This document shows positions 14,372 through 22,920 of a DNA stretch of 64,000 nt, in pieces. The translations under genes and the position numbers were made by a program. Every line of letters starts with the position of its first letter. The first letter of the stretch is position 1. The stretch is from assembly GCF_002159845.1 (NCBI RefSeq), contig NZ_NFJK01000006.1, forward strand, positions 62,001 through 126,000, written 5' to 3'. Under the pieces are notes generated by a model, which saw only the letters and a program-made list of their open reading frames with translations, was not told the DNA's origin and did not search any database. The stretch is from Anaeromassilibacillus sp. An250. GTDB taxonomy: Bacteria; Bacillota; Clostridia; Oscillospirales; Acutalibacteraceae.

Positions 14372-15448
14372 TTAGGCCCCCTTTCGCTCCATGTCCAGCC
14401 TGTCTGCCATCTCCGTCTGCCGGGTAGGGAACAGGTGGGCGTAACGGTAAGTAATGTCGATACTCTCATGCCCCACCCGGTCAGCGATTGCCAGGGCCGT
14501 AAAGCCCATGTCAATCAGCAGGGAGATGTGGCTATGCCGCAGGTCGTGTATTCTGATCCGCTTGACCCCAGCCTCTTTCGCTCCCCTGTCCATCTCACGG
14601 TGGAGGTAGGATTTTGTTACCGTGAAGATACGGTCTGTCGGCTCTACGGCGTACAGGCTCTTGATGTAGTCCTGCATTTCATCACAGAGGAAAGCGGGCA
14701 TTTGAATGACCCGGTTGCTCTTGGGCGTCTTGGGGTCAGTGATAACATCCCGGCTCTTGATACGCTGGTATGACTTGGAGATAGTGACCGTCTGTTTCTC
14801 AAAGTCGAAGTCCGCCGGGGTGAGGGCCAGCAGTTCCCCCTCCCGCACGCCGCACCAGTAGAGCATTTCAAAGGCGTAGTAGGAGAGGGGCTTGTCCATC
14901 ATGGCCTCCGCAAATTTTAGGTACTCCGCCTTTGTCCAGAACAGCATTTCCCGGCTCTTTGGCTTGCCCATGTTCCCCACCTGGGCGGCGGGATTGACTT
15001 TCAGATTGTAGTGCCGCACCGCATGATTGAACACGGCGCTTAACTGGTTATGGAGCGTTTTCAGATACACCGGGGAATAGGGCTTGCCGTTCTTGTCCCG
15101 GTAATTGAGCATTTCATTCTGCCACGCTATGACCTCTTTAGAGTGAATGTCGCACATCTTCCGCTTGCCGAAGTAGGGCACCAATTTCTTGTAGAGGATA
15201 TGTTCTTTCGTGCCCCAGGTGTTTTCCTTGATACGGCCCTTCATGTCCGCCACATAGACGGCAACGAAGTTCTCAAAGGTCATTTCCAGATCGGCGGTCT
15301 GCTGTTGCAGGAATGTCCGTTCCCACTCCAGCGCCTCCCGTTTGGTGGGAAAGCCCCGTTTCATCTTCTTGACCTTTTTGCCTGTCCAGTCCTCGTAGTA
15401 AAAGGACGCATACCATGTGCCTTTCTCCTTGTCTTTGTATGCTGGCAT
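14372..15448 (-). CDS. Tyrosine integrase of element B (Tn916-type)
   Basis: The product is 358 residues. Catalytic residues are visible in CGVREGELLAL (Arg), HDLRHSHIS (His-x-x-Arg), VGHESIDIT and YRYAHLFP (Tyr). The start at 15448 has GGAGGG upstream. Core-binding and catalytic domains closely resemble the element A integrase; the first 60 residues (MPAYKDKEKGTWYASFYYED) are more different, matching the different heptamer arm sites. It recombines at the 13-bp core in the guaA-like gene. Confidence 0.92.
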   Translation of the reverse strand: MPAYKDKEKGTWYASFYYEDWTGKKVKKMKRGFPTKREALEWERTFLQQQTADLEMTFENFVAVYVADMKGRIKENTWGTKEHILYKKLVPYFGKRKMCDIHSKEVIAWQNEMLNYRDKNGKPYSPVYLKTLHNQLSAVFNHAVRHYNLKVNPAAQVGNMGKPKSREMLFWTKAEYLKFAEAMMDKPLSYYAFEMLYWCGVREGELLALTPADFDFEKQTVTISKSYQRIKSRDVITDPKTPKSNRVIQMPAFLCDEMQDYIKSLYAVEPTDRIFTVTKSYLHREMDRGAKEAGVKRIRIHDLRHSHISLLIDMGFTALAIADRVGHESIDITYRYAHLFPTRQTEMADRLDMERKGA

Positions 15449-15461
15449 TGTAGTTCCCTCC

Positions 15462-15650
15462 TTACTGCTCATCCCGCAGTCCGTAGAATTTTTCCTCGAA
15501 GTAGCGCCTGCTCACCCGTCCGGGAATGGTGATAAAGCCTTTCTGTTTCAGTTCCTCGTTCATCTCCCGCACCAGTTTGTAGGCGTAGGGCTTGGAGATA
15601 CCCAGTTCCCTGGCTACTTCTTCCGCCTTTACAAACAGTTCCTTGCTCAT
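15462..15650 (-). CDS. Excisionase-like small HTH protein (element B)
   Basis: The product is 62 residues (MSKELFVKAEEVARELGISK, LVREMNEELKQKGF), a homologue of 6642-6836. The start at 15650 has AAGGAGG 8 bases upstream, which excludes a longer frame. It lies 13 bp before the integrase start and under the same promoter. Confidence 0.75.
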   Translation of the reverse strand: MSKELFVKAEEVARELGISKPYAYKLVREMNEELKQKGFITIPGRVSRRYFEEKFYGLRDEQ

Positions 15651-15672
15651 GCGTTTCACCTCCTTATTTTTG

Positions 15673-15690
15673 TTTCGCAAATATGTTAAT
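15673..15690. repeat. 18-bp sequence repeated at both ends of element B (right copy)
   Basis: Exact copy of TTTCGCAAATATGTTAAT at 8569-8586. Here it sits in the leader of the excisionase-like gene. Confidence 0.55.
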
Positions 15691-15702
15691 GTTACCATCC
15701 TC

Positions 15703-15732
15703 ATTATACATTAACACAAGTGTTAATGTCAA
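15703..15732 (-). promoter_or_regulatory. Promoter of xis-int, element B
   Basis: Minus strand TTGACA (15727-15732), 18-bp spacer, TATAAT (15703-15708). Confidence 0.82.
15708..15729. promoter_or_regulatory. Operator inverted repeat inside the xis-int promoter of element B
   Basis: ACATTAACAC-AA-GTGTTAATGT, perfect 10-bp arms filling the region between -35 and -10. Related GTTAAT half-sites lie at 15685 and 15751. Same logic as element A, different sequence. Confidence 0.78.
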
Positions 15733-15764
15733 GAATTTATTTCGCATTTTTGTTAAACTTTATC

Positions 15765-15793
15765 TTGCATATTTCGCTTTTTTGCGCTATACT
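15765..15793 (+). promoter_or_regulatory. Promoter of the XRE regulator, element B
   Basis: TTGCAT, 17-bp spacer, TATACT, 24 bases before the regulator start. Confidence 0.7.
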
Positions 15794-15816
15794 ATTGGCA
15801 AAGGCGGTGGGATATT

Positions 15817-16374
15817 ATGACAGTCGGAGATAAGATAAAGAAAATCCGCACCTTTCGAGGTATGACACAAAAGGAATTGGGGCTTACTGTCGGCTTTGAG
15901 GAAAAGGGGGCGGACAACCGTATCGCACAGTACGAAACGAATTACCGTGTCCCCAAGCGGGAGTTGCTGGACAAGATTGCCGAGGCGCTGCGGGTAGACC
16001 GCCAGAATTTCTACACCATCGCCCCCGGCTCCGCCGAGGATTTCATGCGGACATTCTTCTGGCTCGACGAGGACAGCCCCGGCGCTATTCGCCTGTTCCA
16101 ACTTGTCCGCAATCCAGGCAGGGCGGGGGCCGCTGATGATACCGCTGTACGGTACAATGACGGCGACGACTGGCCCGCACACCCTCCCGTGGGTATGTAC
16201 TTCCAGTACGGCCTTGTGGACGAGTTTATGCGGGAATGGCTTTTGCGCCAGCAGGAGTTACACGCCGGGGAAATCACCAGGGACGAATACTTTGAATGGA
16301 AATTGAATTGGCCGAGGACTTGCGACGATTGCGGGAAATGTGAACCGAGTATCCCGTGGCGCAAAAATGAATAA
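15817..16374 (+). CDS. XRE-family regulator of integration/excision (element B)
   Basis: The product is 185 residues. HTH about residues 1-62 (MTVGDKIKKIRTFRGMTQKE, ADNRIAQYETNYRVPKREL); the C-terminal part has a DEFMREWLLRQQELHAGEIT segment similar to the tail of the element A and C regulators and ends with a Cys-rich TCDDCGKCEP. Divergent from xis-int across two promoters and an operator. The cysteines might sense a metal or redox change; that is speculation. Confidence 0.82.
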   Translation: MTVGDKIKKIRTFRGMTQKELGLTVGFEEKGADNRIAQYETNYRVPKRELLDKIAEALRVDRQNFYTIAPGSAEDFMRTFFWLDEDSPGAIRLFQLVRNPGRAGAADDTAVRYNDGDDWPAHPPVGMYFQYGLVDEFMREWLLRQQELHAGEITRDEYFEWKLNWPRTCDDCGKCEPSIPWRKNE

Positions 16375-16383
16375 GACAAGCAA

Positions 16384-16424
16384 AAAACCGCCCTGCTGAA
16401 TTTGTCGTTCAGCAGGGCGGTTTT
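16384..16424. terminator. Terminator at the right end of element B
   Basis: A 17-bp perfect stem (16384-16400 with 16408-16424, core CCGCCCTGCTGAA) after the regulator; flanking GACAAGC/GCTTGTC extends it. It shields the guaA-like gene from the element. Confidence 0.88.
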
Positions 16425-16473
16425 GCTTGTCCTTTTTGGATTATTCTCTTGAGAGTACCGGGCGGACACAGAT

Positions 16474-16491
16474 AGTATCAATCCAGTATCA
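16474..16491. repeat. Heptamer pair AGTATCA, right arm site of element B
   Basis: AGTATCA at 16474-16480 and 16485-16491 (11-bp period), 60 bp before the core. Identical heptamers at 8622-8639. Confidence 0.75.
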
Positions 16492-16550
16492 AGAGCCTTA
16501 TGGACGGGCAAAAAAGCCTGTATTCATGCGGGTTTGCGCCGTTTTGAGCG

Positions 16551-16563
16551 TCATTCCCACTCG
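16551..16563. repeat. Attachment core in the 3' end of the guaA-like gene
   Basis: TCATTCCCACTCG spans the stop codon and last codons (Glu-Trp-Glu-stop, minus strand). Because the core carries these codons, integration leaves the gene intact. The 3' end of guaA is a known integration site for genomic islands. Confidence 0.88.
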
Positions 16564-17849
16564 ATTGTGGCGGTCGGTTTCGGCGATAAGTCAAAGCACA
16601 CACGATTTACGCCTTTTACTTCTTGTAGAATACGAGCAGTAATCGTCTGCAAGACGGCCCAATCCAACTGAGGCACCTGAGCGGTCATGGCATCGATGGT
16701 GTTCACCGCACGGATGATGACCGGCCAATCGAAGCAACGCGCATTGTCCCGCACACCAACAGATTTAAAATCTGGTACGATTGTAAAATACTGCCATACT
16801 TTTCCTTCTAGCCCTGCCTTGGCAAACTCTTCACGCAAAATTGCATCGGATTCCCGTACGGCTTCCAAGCGGTCGCGTGTGATTGCGCCCAAGCAACGCA
16901 CTCCCAAGCCGGGACCGGGGAACGGCTGGCGATATACCATACTGGCTGGCAATCCCAATGCTACACCGCAGGAGCGCACCTCGTCCTTAAACAGCATTTT
17001 CAACGGCTCTACCAGTTCAAACTGCAAGTCTTCTGGCAATCCCCCAACATTGTGGTGGCTCTTGACCATCTTCGCCGTTTTTGTTCCACTCTCCACAATG
17101 TCCGGGTAAATCGTTCCCTGTGCAAGGAATTCGATACCGTCGAGCTTCCGGGCTTCTTCCTCAAACACACGGATAAATTCCGCCCCAATGATCTTTCTTT
17201 TCTGCTCCGGATCAGCGACTCCCTCCAATTTGCTGAGGAAACGCTCTGTCGCATCCACATAGATCAAATTTGCGGAAAGCTCGTCCTTAAAGACGCGAAC
17301 GACCTGTTCTGGTTCCCCCTTACGCAATAGTCCATGGTTCACATGTACGCAGGTCAACTGGCTTCCAATTGCTTTGAGCAAAAGCGCCGCAACCACAGAG
17401 GAATCCACGCCGCCGGACAAAGCCAAAAGAACCTTCTTGTCACCTACCTGTTTGCGGATCAATTCAATTTGGTCTGCAATAAAGTTTTCCATATTCCAAT
17501 TGGCCTGCGCCTTACAGGTATCAAATATAAAGCTGCGCAGATCCTCTTGAATCGCCTCGTCCTCTTCCGGCATCGGATGGACCGTTCCATTATCTTCGTA
17601 ATCAAACGTGAAAACCGGCAATCCGCAGTTCTTAATTTCATCCGATAGGCCGATCTTCTGGCCGTCTACCACATCGTTTGGCCCGCCGTTTGCTACAATG
17701 CCCTTTACGTTTGGCATTTTCGCAATCTCTTCCGCTGTAACATCGTAGTTGCAGATTTCACTATACACGCCTAATGCACGGATCGCCCTCGCCACATCGG
17801 TGTTACGGGTGCTGCCCATATCCACAACCAAAAGCATATCTTGTCTCAT
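16551..17849 (-). CDS. guaA: GMP synthase paralogue with a shortened, inactive glutaminase domain
   Basis: The product is 432 residues against about 510 for a normal GMP synthase. The ATP-pyrophosphatase half is intact (P-loop [58 protein letters not shown]-terminal KPTATIEWE). The N-terminal amidotransferase part is only about 110 residues; the nucleophile segment GICYG of the neighbour is replaced by TFDYE, and the later His-Glu segment is missing. It may use free ammonia or partner with another glutaminase. The start at 17849 follows GGAGGG. It has its own promoter and hosts the element insertion site. Confidence 0.88.
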   Translation of the reverse strand: MRQDMLLVVDMGSTRNTDVARAIRALGVYSEICNYDVTAEEIAKMPNVKGIVANGGPNDVVDGQKIGLSDEIKNCGLPVFTFDYEDNGTVHPMPEEDEAIQEDLRSFIFDTCKAQANWNMENFIADQIELIRKQVGDKKVLLALSGGVDSSVVAALLLKAIGSQLTCVHVNHGLLRKGEPEQVVRVFKDELSANLIYVDATERFLSKLEGVADPEQKRKIIGAEFIRVFEEEARKLDGIEFLAQGTIYPDIVESGTKTAKMVKSHHNVGGLPEDLQFELVEPLKMLFKDEVRSCGVALGLPASMVYRQPFPGPGLGVRCLGAITRDRLEAVRESDAILREEFAKAGLEGKVWQYFTIVPDFKSVGVRDNARCFDWPVIIRAVNTIDAMTAQVPQLDWAVLQTITARILQEVKGVNRVCFDLSPKPTATIEWE

Positions 17850-17877
17850 CACAAGCCCTCCTTCTTATAGTAATTTC

Positions 17878-17907
17878 ATCGTATCATATTTAAAAGGAGC
17901 GCGTCAA
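17878..17907 (-). promoter_or_regulatory. Promoter of the guaA paralogue
   Basis: Minus strand TTGACG (17902-17907), 18-bp spacer, TACGAT (17878-17883). With the terminator at 18005-18069 this makes the paralogue an independent transcript. Confidence 0.6.
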
Positions 17908-18004
17908 CCGGATTGGACATTTTTTCTGGACATTCGTCAGATTTTGCGACTTTCGGTACAGTCATACAAACACGCCTTGAAAAATTCCCTTTACCTTTTC
18001 AAAG

Positions 18005-18069
18005 AAAGAACCTCACCGCACTATCAAGAAAACGGTATACTTTCTCTTGATAGTATGATGAGGTTCTTT
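18005..18069 (-). terminator. Terminator of guaA
   Basis: A long stem, AAAGAACCTCA (18005-18015) with TGAGGTTCTTT (18059-18069) outside and ACTATCAAGA (18020-18029) with TCTTGATAGT (18045-18054) inside, followed by a T-rich tail on the minus strand. Confidence 0.8.
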
Positions 18070-18092
18070 ATAAAAGCAGAATCGATTACACC

Positions 18093-19631
18093 TTATTCGT
18101 ATTCAATGGTGGCAGGCGGTTTACTCGTTATATCATAAACTACCCGGTTCACATTTTCGACCTCATTGACAATTCGTGTGCTGACGGTTTCCAATACTTC
18201 ATAGGGAATACGCGCCCAATCGGCGGTCATAAAGTCGGTCGTTGTGACAGCGCGCAAAGCAATGGTATTGTCGTACGTACGGCCGTCCCCCATAACGCCA
18301 ACACTCTTCATACCGGTCAGCACCGCAAAATACTGGTTAATATCGCGGTCAAGGCCCGCTTTTGCGACTTCCTCGCGGAAGATAGCGTCCGCATCCTTTA
18401 AAATCTCCAATTTTTCCGGCGTCACTTCGCCCATAATGCGGATTCCAAGGCCCGGGCCAGGGAACGGCTGCCGCCAAACCAAATTTGCGGGGATGCCCAG
18501 CTCGATGCCCACCCTGCGTACTTCATCCTTAAAGAGGTCGCGCAAAGGCTCAATGATCCCTTCAAATCCTACATCTTCTGGGAGACCGCCCACATTGTGA
18601 TGGCTTTTAATGGTCGCTGCTTCTCCGGTGCCGCTCTCCACCACATCGGGGTAAATCGTCCCTTGGCAGAGGAACTCAATCTTTCCCAGCTTACGGGACT
18701 CTTCCTCAAACACACGGATAAATTCTTCCCCAATGATCTTCCGTTTTTGTTCCGGTTCTGTCACTCCAGCCAATTTGCTTAAAAAGCGGTCCTGCGCATT
18801 GATGCGGATCAGATTCATATCAAACTGCTGGCGGAATACGCGCTCCACTTCGTCTCCTTCGTTCTTGCGCAGCATACCATGGTCCACAAAGATGCAAGTC
18901 AGACTTTTTCCAATCGCTTTGTGCACCAAAACAGCTGCAACCGAAGAATCCACACCTCCGGACAACGCGCACAAGACGCGCTTATCCCCTACTTTTTCGC
19001 GGATCTGACGGATGGTCTCCTCGGCAAAGGAATCCATCTTCCAACTACCGGAACAGCCGCACACCTGGAACAAGAAATTTTTTAACATATCCGTTCCATA
19101 TACAGTATGCTCAACCTCCGGATGGAACTGGAACGCATAAAGACGCCGGGCCTCGTTTGCCATTGCCGCAACCGGGCAGGCATCGCTCACCGCGGTGATG
19201 GTAAATCCTGCTGGCGGTTCTGCAATATAATCTGTATGGCTCATCCAGCAGACGGACTCTTCCGGTACCTTTTGAAACAACGCTGCATTGGCCTGTGCCC
19301 GTACTGGCGTCTTCCCATATTCGCGCACCTCAGAGCTGCTGACCTTTCCTCCCAACAGGTATGCCATCAGCTGCGCTCCATAACAAATCCCCAGAACAGG
19401 AATTCCCAGGTCGAACACCTTTTTATCGCAAACCGGAGCATCCTCTGCATAGACGGAATTGGGCCCTCCGGAAAAGATAATCCCCTTATATCCCGCCCCG
19501 GCAATCTGCTCCGCCGGGGTTTTATAGGATTTGATTTCACAGTACACGTTGCAATCGCGCACCCGGCGTGCGATTAGCTGGCTGTACTGTCCGCCGAAGT
19601 CCAAAATGAGAACCGCTTCGTTTTTCAGCAT
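18093..19631 (-). CDS. guaA: GMP synthase (glutamine-hydrolysing)
   Basis: The product is 512 residues, full length. Class I amidotransferase domain about 1-195 with nucleophile segment LGICYGAQ and [12 protein letters not shown]-pyrophosphatase domain from about 205 with LSGGVDSS; dimerization domain ending PPATIEYE. It converts XMP, ATP and glutamine to GMP in the cytoplasm. It lies 30 bp downstream of glmS on the same strand and upstream of the degenerate paralogue. Confidence 0.96.
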   Translation of the reverse strand: MLKNEAVLILDFGGQYSQLIARRVRDCNVYCEIKSYKTPAEQIAGAGYKGIIFSGGPNSVYAEDAPVCDKKVFDLGIPVLGICYGAQLMAYLLGGKVSSSEVREYGKTPVRAQANAALFQKVPEESVCWMSHTDYIAEPPAGFTITAVSDACPVAAMANEARRLYAFQFHPEVEHTVYGTDMLKNFLFQVCGCSGSWKMDSFAEETIRQIREKVGDKRVLCALSGGVDSSVAAVLVHKAIGKSLTCIFVDHGMLRKNEGDEVERVFRQQFDMNLIRINAQDRFLSKLAGVTEPEQKRKIIGEEFIRVFEEESRKLGKIEFLCQGTIYPDVVESGTGEAATIKSHHNVGGLPEDVGFEGIIEPLRDLFKDEVRRVGIELGIPANLVWRQPFPGPGLGIRIMGEVTPEKLEILKDADAIFREEVAKAGLDRDINQYFAVLTGMKSVGVMGDGRTYDNTIALRAVTTTDFMTADWARIPYEVLETVSTRIVNEVENVNRVVYDITSKPPATIEYE

Positions 19632-19661
19632 GATTTCTTTTCCCTTCCTTGTCTTTGAGAA

Positions 19662-21488
19662 CTATTCCACTGTCACAGATTTTGCCAGGTTGCGCGGCTT
19701 ATCGATGTCGCAGCCCTTCATGGATGCCACATAGTAGGCAAATAGCTGCAACGGGATGACGGTCAACGACGGTAACATCACATCACAAGTCTGCGGAATG
19801 TAGAACACATGATCCGTTACCTGTTCGATCTGCGTGTTGTTCTCCGTCGTCATTCCCAGCACAACCGCACCGCGCGCCTTGACTTCCTTCACATTGCTCA
19901 TCATCTTGTCAAACAAATTCTGATGAGTGGCCAACGCAATCACCAGGGTCCCATCCTCCACCAAGGAGATGGTGCCATGTTTGAGCTCCCCTGCAGCATA
20001 GGCGTCCGAATGGATGTAGGAGATTTCCTTGAGTTTCAAGGAACCCTCCAGGGACATTGCATAGTCTAGGTTGCGTCCGATAAAGAATACATCCTTTGCG
20101 TTAAAATGCTGGGAAGCCAAATACTGGATGTTTTCCCGATTTTGAAGGATCTTTTCAATTTTATCCGGCAGAGCCTGCAGCTCTGTGAGATAGGCTGCAT
20201 ATTCTTCGGCGGTAAGGCACCCCAACAGATCCGCCATGTAAATGGCCAGCAAGTATACGACAGCCAGCTGTGTACTGTACGCCTTTGTCGTCGCTACCGC
20301 GATTTCCGGGCCAGCCCATGTATAGATCACATCGTCGGACTCGTTTGCGATGGAGCTCCCCACCACGTTGACGATCGAAAGAGTTCGCGCGCCCAGGCGC
20401 TTTGCCTCACGCATGGCAGCCAATGTATCGGCGGTTTCCCCGGACTGGCTGATCACCAGCACCAGCACCTTTTCGTCGATGATCGGCTCCCTGTAACGGA
20501 ATTCGGATGCGACATCCACTTCCACGGGAATCCGGGTCATCTTCTCCAATACATATTTCGCCACCATTCCCACATGGTAGGCGGAACCACAGGCCACAAT
20601 AAAGATCTTTCGAAACGTCTTGAGCTGGTCCGCTGTCAGCGTGATGTTGTCCAAAACAATCCGCCCATCCTTGATGCGCGGCGAAATGGTATCGCGCACC
20701 GCTTTGGGCTGTTCCATGATCTCCTTTGCCATAAAGTGCTCATAGCCGCCCTTTTCAGCGGCGGTGACATCCCACTCCACATGGACTGGTTCTTTGGGGA
20801 TCAGCTCCTTATCCATGTCATAGATGCGCACCCCTTCGCGCTGGATGATCGCAATCTCGTTGTCATTCAAACGGTAAATGTCGCGCGTTCTGCTCAGGAT
20901 TGCTGGGACGTCTGAGGCGATAAAATTTTCCCCCTGCCCAAGGCCGATGATCAGCGGGCTGTCTTTGCGCACCGCCACGAGTTGATCCGGTTTATCCGCA
21001 CAAATGATTCCCAACGCATAAGAGCCTTCTACCTTTTGCAGTACTTTGATGACCGCATCCATGATGTCGCCCTTATAATAATACTCCAATAGCTGCGCCA
21101 CCACCTCTGTGTCTGTTTCTGACACAAAGGAGACACCGCGGCGGATTAAATGTTGCTTTAATGCGAGATAATTTTCAATGATCCCATTGTGTACCACTGC
21201 AAATTTCCCTGAATCGCTCACCTGAGGATGGGAATTGATATCCGAAGGCGCGCCGTGCGTCGCCCAACGGGTATGGCCGATTCCCACGGTACCCGGGACA
21301 TCTTTGCCGTCATGAATCAAGCCTTTGAGGACCTGGAGGCGCCCTTTTGCCTTGACGACCCGAAGGGATGTACCGTCATAAACAGCAACCCCAGCGGAGT
21401 CGTAACCGCGGTACTCCAACTTTTCCAACCCCTGCAAAAGGAACGGTGCAGCAGGATCGCCGCCGATGTATCCTACAATTCCACACAT
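19662..21488 (-). CDS. glmS: Glutamine-fructose-6-phosphate aminotransferase (isomerizing)
   Basis: The product is 608 residues, standard length. It begins MCGIVGYIG, so the N-terminal nucleophilic Cys is exposed after Met removal; class II amidotransferase domain about 1-240, then two SIS domains (SQSGETADTLAAMREAKRLG, EGSLKLKEISYIHSDAYAAG), ending KSVTVE. It makes glucosamine-6-phosphate for cell-wall synthesis. No glmS ribozyme is evident in the 44-bp gap to purA, so control is probably from further upstream. Confidence 0.96.
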   Translation of the reverse strand: MCGIVGYIGGDPAAPFLLQGLEKLEYRGYDSAGVAVYDGTSLRVVKAKGRLQVLKGLIHDGKDVPGTVGIGHTRWATHGAPSDINSHPQVSDSGKFAVVHNGIIENYLALKQHLIRRGVSFVSETDTEVVAQLLEYYYKGDIMDAVIKVLQKVEGSYALGIICADKPDQLVAVRKDSPLIIGLGQGENFIASDVPAILSRTRDIYRLNDNEIAIIQREGVRIYDMDKELIPKEPVHVEWDVTAAEKGGYEHFMAKEIMEQPKAVRDTISPRIKDGRIVLDNITLTADQLKTFRKIFIVACGSAYHVGMVAKYVLEKMTRIPVEVDVASEFRYREPIIDEKVLVLVISQSGETADTLAAMREAKRLGARTLSIVNVVGSSIANESDDVIYTWAGPEIAVATTKAYSTQLAVVYLLAIYMADLLGCLTAEEYAAYLTELQALPDKIEKILQNRENIQYLASQHFNAKDVFFIGRNLDYAMSLEGSLKLKEISYIHSDAYAAGELKHGTISLVEDGTLVIALATHQNLFDKMMSNVKEVKARGAVVLGMTTENNTQIEQVTDHVFYIPQTCDVMLPSLTVIPLQLFAYYVASMKGCDIDKPRNLAKSVTVE

Positions 21489-21532
21489 ACTGTTACCTCC
21501 TTATGCGCGGGAACTCCCCGCCGTCTGCGGAA

Positions 21533-22810
21533 TTACCGATAGATAATGTCCTCACGGGCCGGGCCATTGGAAACGATCTTGACCGGCACACCGATTGCTT
21601 TTTCCGCAAACTCAATATATCTGCGGGTATTCTCCGGGAGGTCTTCATACTTCTTGATGCCGCGGATATCGCATTTCCAACCGGGCAGCGTCTCCAGGAT
21701 CGGCTTGCAGCGCTTCAGCTGCGCCGTCGGCGGGAAGGTATCGATCCGCTTGCCGTCCAATTCATAGGCCACGCACACGGGGATCTCATCCAAATATCCC
21801 AACGCATCCAGCACGGTAAACGCAATGCAGGTGGCTCCCTGCGCCTGGCAACCGTAGCGGGTCGCAACCAGATCGAGCCATCCCATCCGGCGCGGGCGGC
21901 CAGTCGTCGCGCCGTATTCGCCGCCGTCTCCTCCTCTGCGGCGCAGCTCGTCGGCCTCTTCGCCAAAGATCTCACTGACAAATTCGCCTGCGCCCACAGC
22001 GCTGGAATACGCTTTTACCACGGTGATGACTTCCTGGATGGAATAAGGTGGCACGCCCGCGCCCACAGCCCCATAGCCGGCCAGCGTGGAACTGGAGGTC
22101 ACCATCGGATAGATGCCGAAGTCCGGGTCCTTCAATGCGCCAAGCTGTCCTTCCAGCAAGATGTGCTTCCCATCCTTGACCGCCCGGTGCAGAAGCGTGA
22201 AGGTGTCCGCCACATAGGGCGCCAGCATCTCTTTATACTCCATCAGTTTCTCATACAGGTCCTCTGCCTTTAACTCGGGCTGATGGTACAAATCCCTATA
22301 TAATACGTTCTTCAGATCGAGAACATGCGCGATTTTCTCCATGATACTGGCTTTATCATCATAGAGCTCACTGACCTGAAAACCGATTTTTGCAAACTTA
22401 TCGGAATAGAACGGCGCGATTCCGGATTTCGTGGAACCAAAGGACTTCGACGAAAGACGCGCTTCCTCCATGGAATCGAGTTCCACATGGTACGGCATGA
22501 CCACCTGGGCCCGGTCGGAAACCAAAATCTTCGGCTTCGGAACACCGCGTTCCTCCAAAGACTGGAGTTCTTTGATGAAATTCTCCACACTCAATGCCAC
22601 GCCATTGCCGATGATGTTTGTGATGTGATCATAAAACACGCCGGACGGGAGCTGGTGCAGCGCAAATTTCCCATAGTTGTTGATGATGGTATGGCCCGCA
22701 TTGCTGCCGCCCTGAAAACGAACCACAATATCGGATTCCGCTGCCTTTACATCGGTAATTTTCCCCTTACCTTCGTCGCCCCAATTGGCGCCCACAATTG
22801 CTGTTACCAT
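21533..22810 (-). CDS. purA: Adenylosuccinate synthetase
   Basis: The product is 425 residues, full length. The GTP-binding loop VGANWGDEGKGK is near the N-terminus, followed by FQGGSNAGHT and the C-terminal base-binding region (VKIVSNGPAREDIIY). It converts IMP and aspartate to adenylosuccinate using GTP. It sits between purB and glmS in the minus-strand nucleotide block. Confidence 0.96.
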   Translation of the reverse strand: MVTAIVGANWGDEGKGKITDVKAAESDIVVRFQGGSNAGHTIINNYGKFALHQLPSGVFYDHITNIIGNGVALSVENFIKELQSLEERGVPKPKILVSDRAQVVMPYHVELDSMEEARLSSKSFGSTKSGIAPFYSDKFAKIGFQVSELYDDKASIMEKIAHVLDLKNVLYRDLYHQPELKAEDLYEKLMEYKEMLAPYVADTFTLLHRAVKDGKHILLEGQLGALKDPDFGIYPMVTSSSTLAGYGAVGAGVPPYSIQEVITVVKAYSSAVGAGEFVSEIFGEEADELRRRGGDGGEYGATTGRPRRMGWLDLVATRYGCQAQGATCIAFTVLDALGYLDEIPVCVAYELDGKRIDTFPPTAQLKRCKPILETLPGWKCDIRGIKKYEDLPENTRRYIEFAEKAIGVPVKIVSNGPAREDIIYR

Positions 22811-22860
22811 AAATAATACACCTGCCTTTTCAATCTAAAAACATCCGTGCAAAACCAAGT

Positions 22861-22898
22861 CCGCCGCCTCCCGGGAAATTCCCGCAAGGGGGCGGCGG
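22861..22898 (-). terminator. GC-rich hairpin between purB and purA
   Basis: CCGCCGCC (22861-22868) pairs with GGCGGCGG (22891-22898) around a second small hairpin; the tail is only moderately T-rich, so termination may be partial. Confidence 0.4.
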
Positions 22899-22920
22899 CC
22901 AAACTCCGCACATCGGTGGT

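Larger units (their letters stand above)
8506..16563. mobile_element. Integrative mobilizable element B (arsenic cargo, MobV relaxase)
   Basis: The element is bounded by identical 13-bp cores (8506-8518 and 16551-16563), about 8.05 kb apart. It contains a hairpin array, arsenic operon, MobV relaxase, RepA-like ATPase, MobC-like protein, integrase, excisionase-like protein and XRE regulator. Heptamer pairs AGTATCA lie at 8622-8639 and 16474-16491. No type IV secretion genes are present, so it is mobilizable rather than conjugative. Confidence 0.88.
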
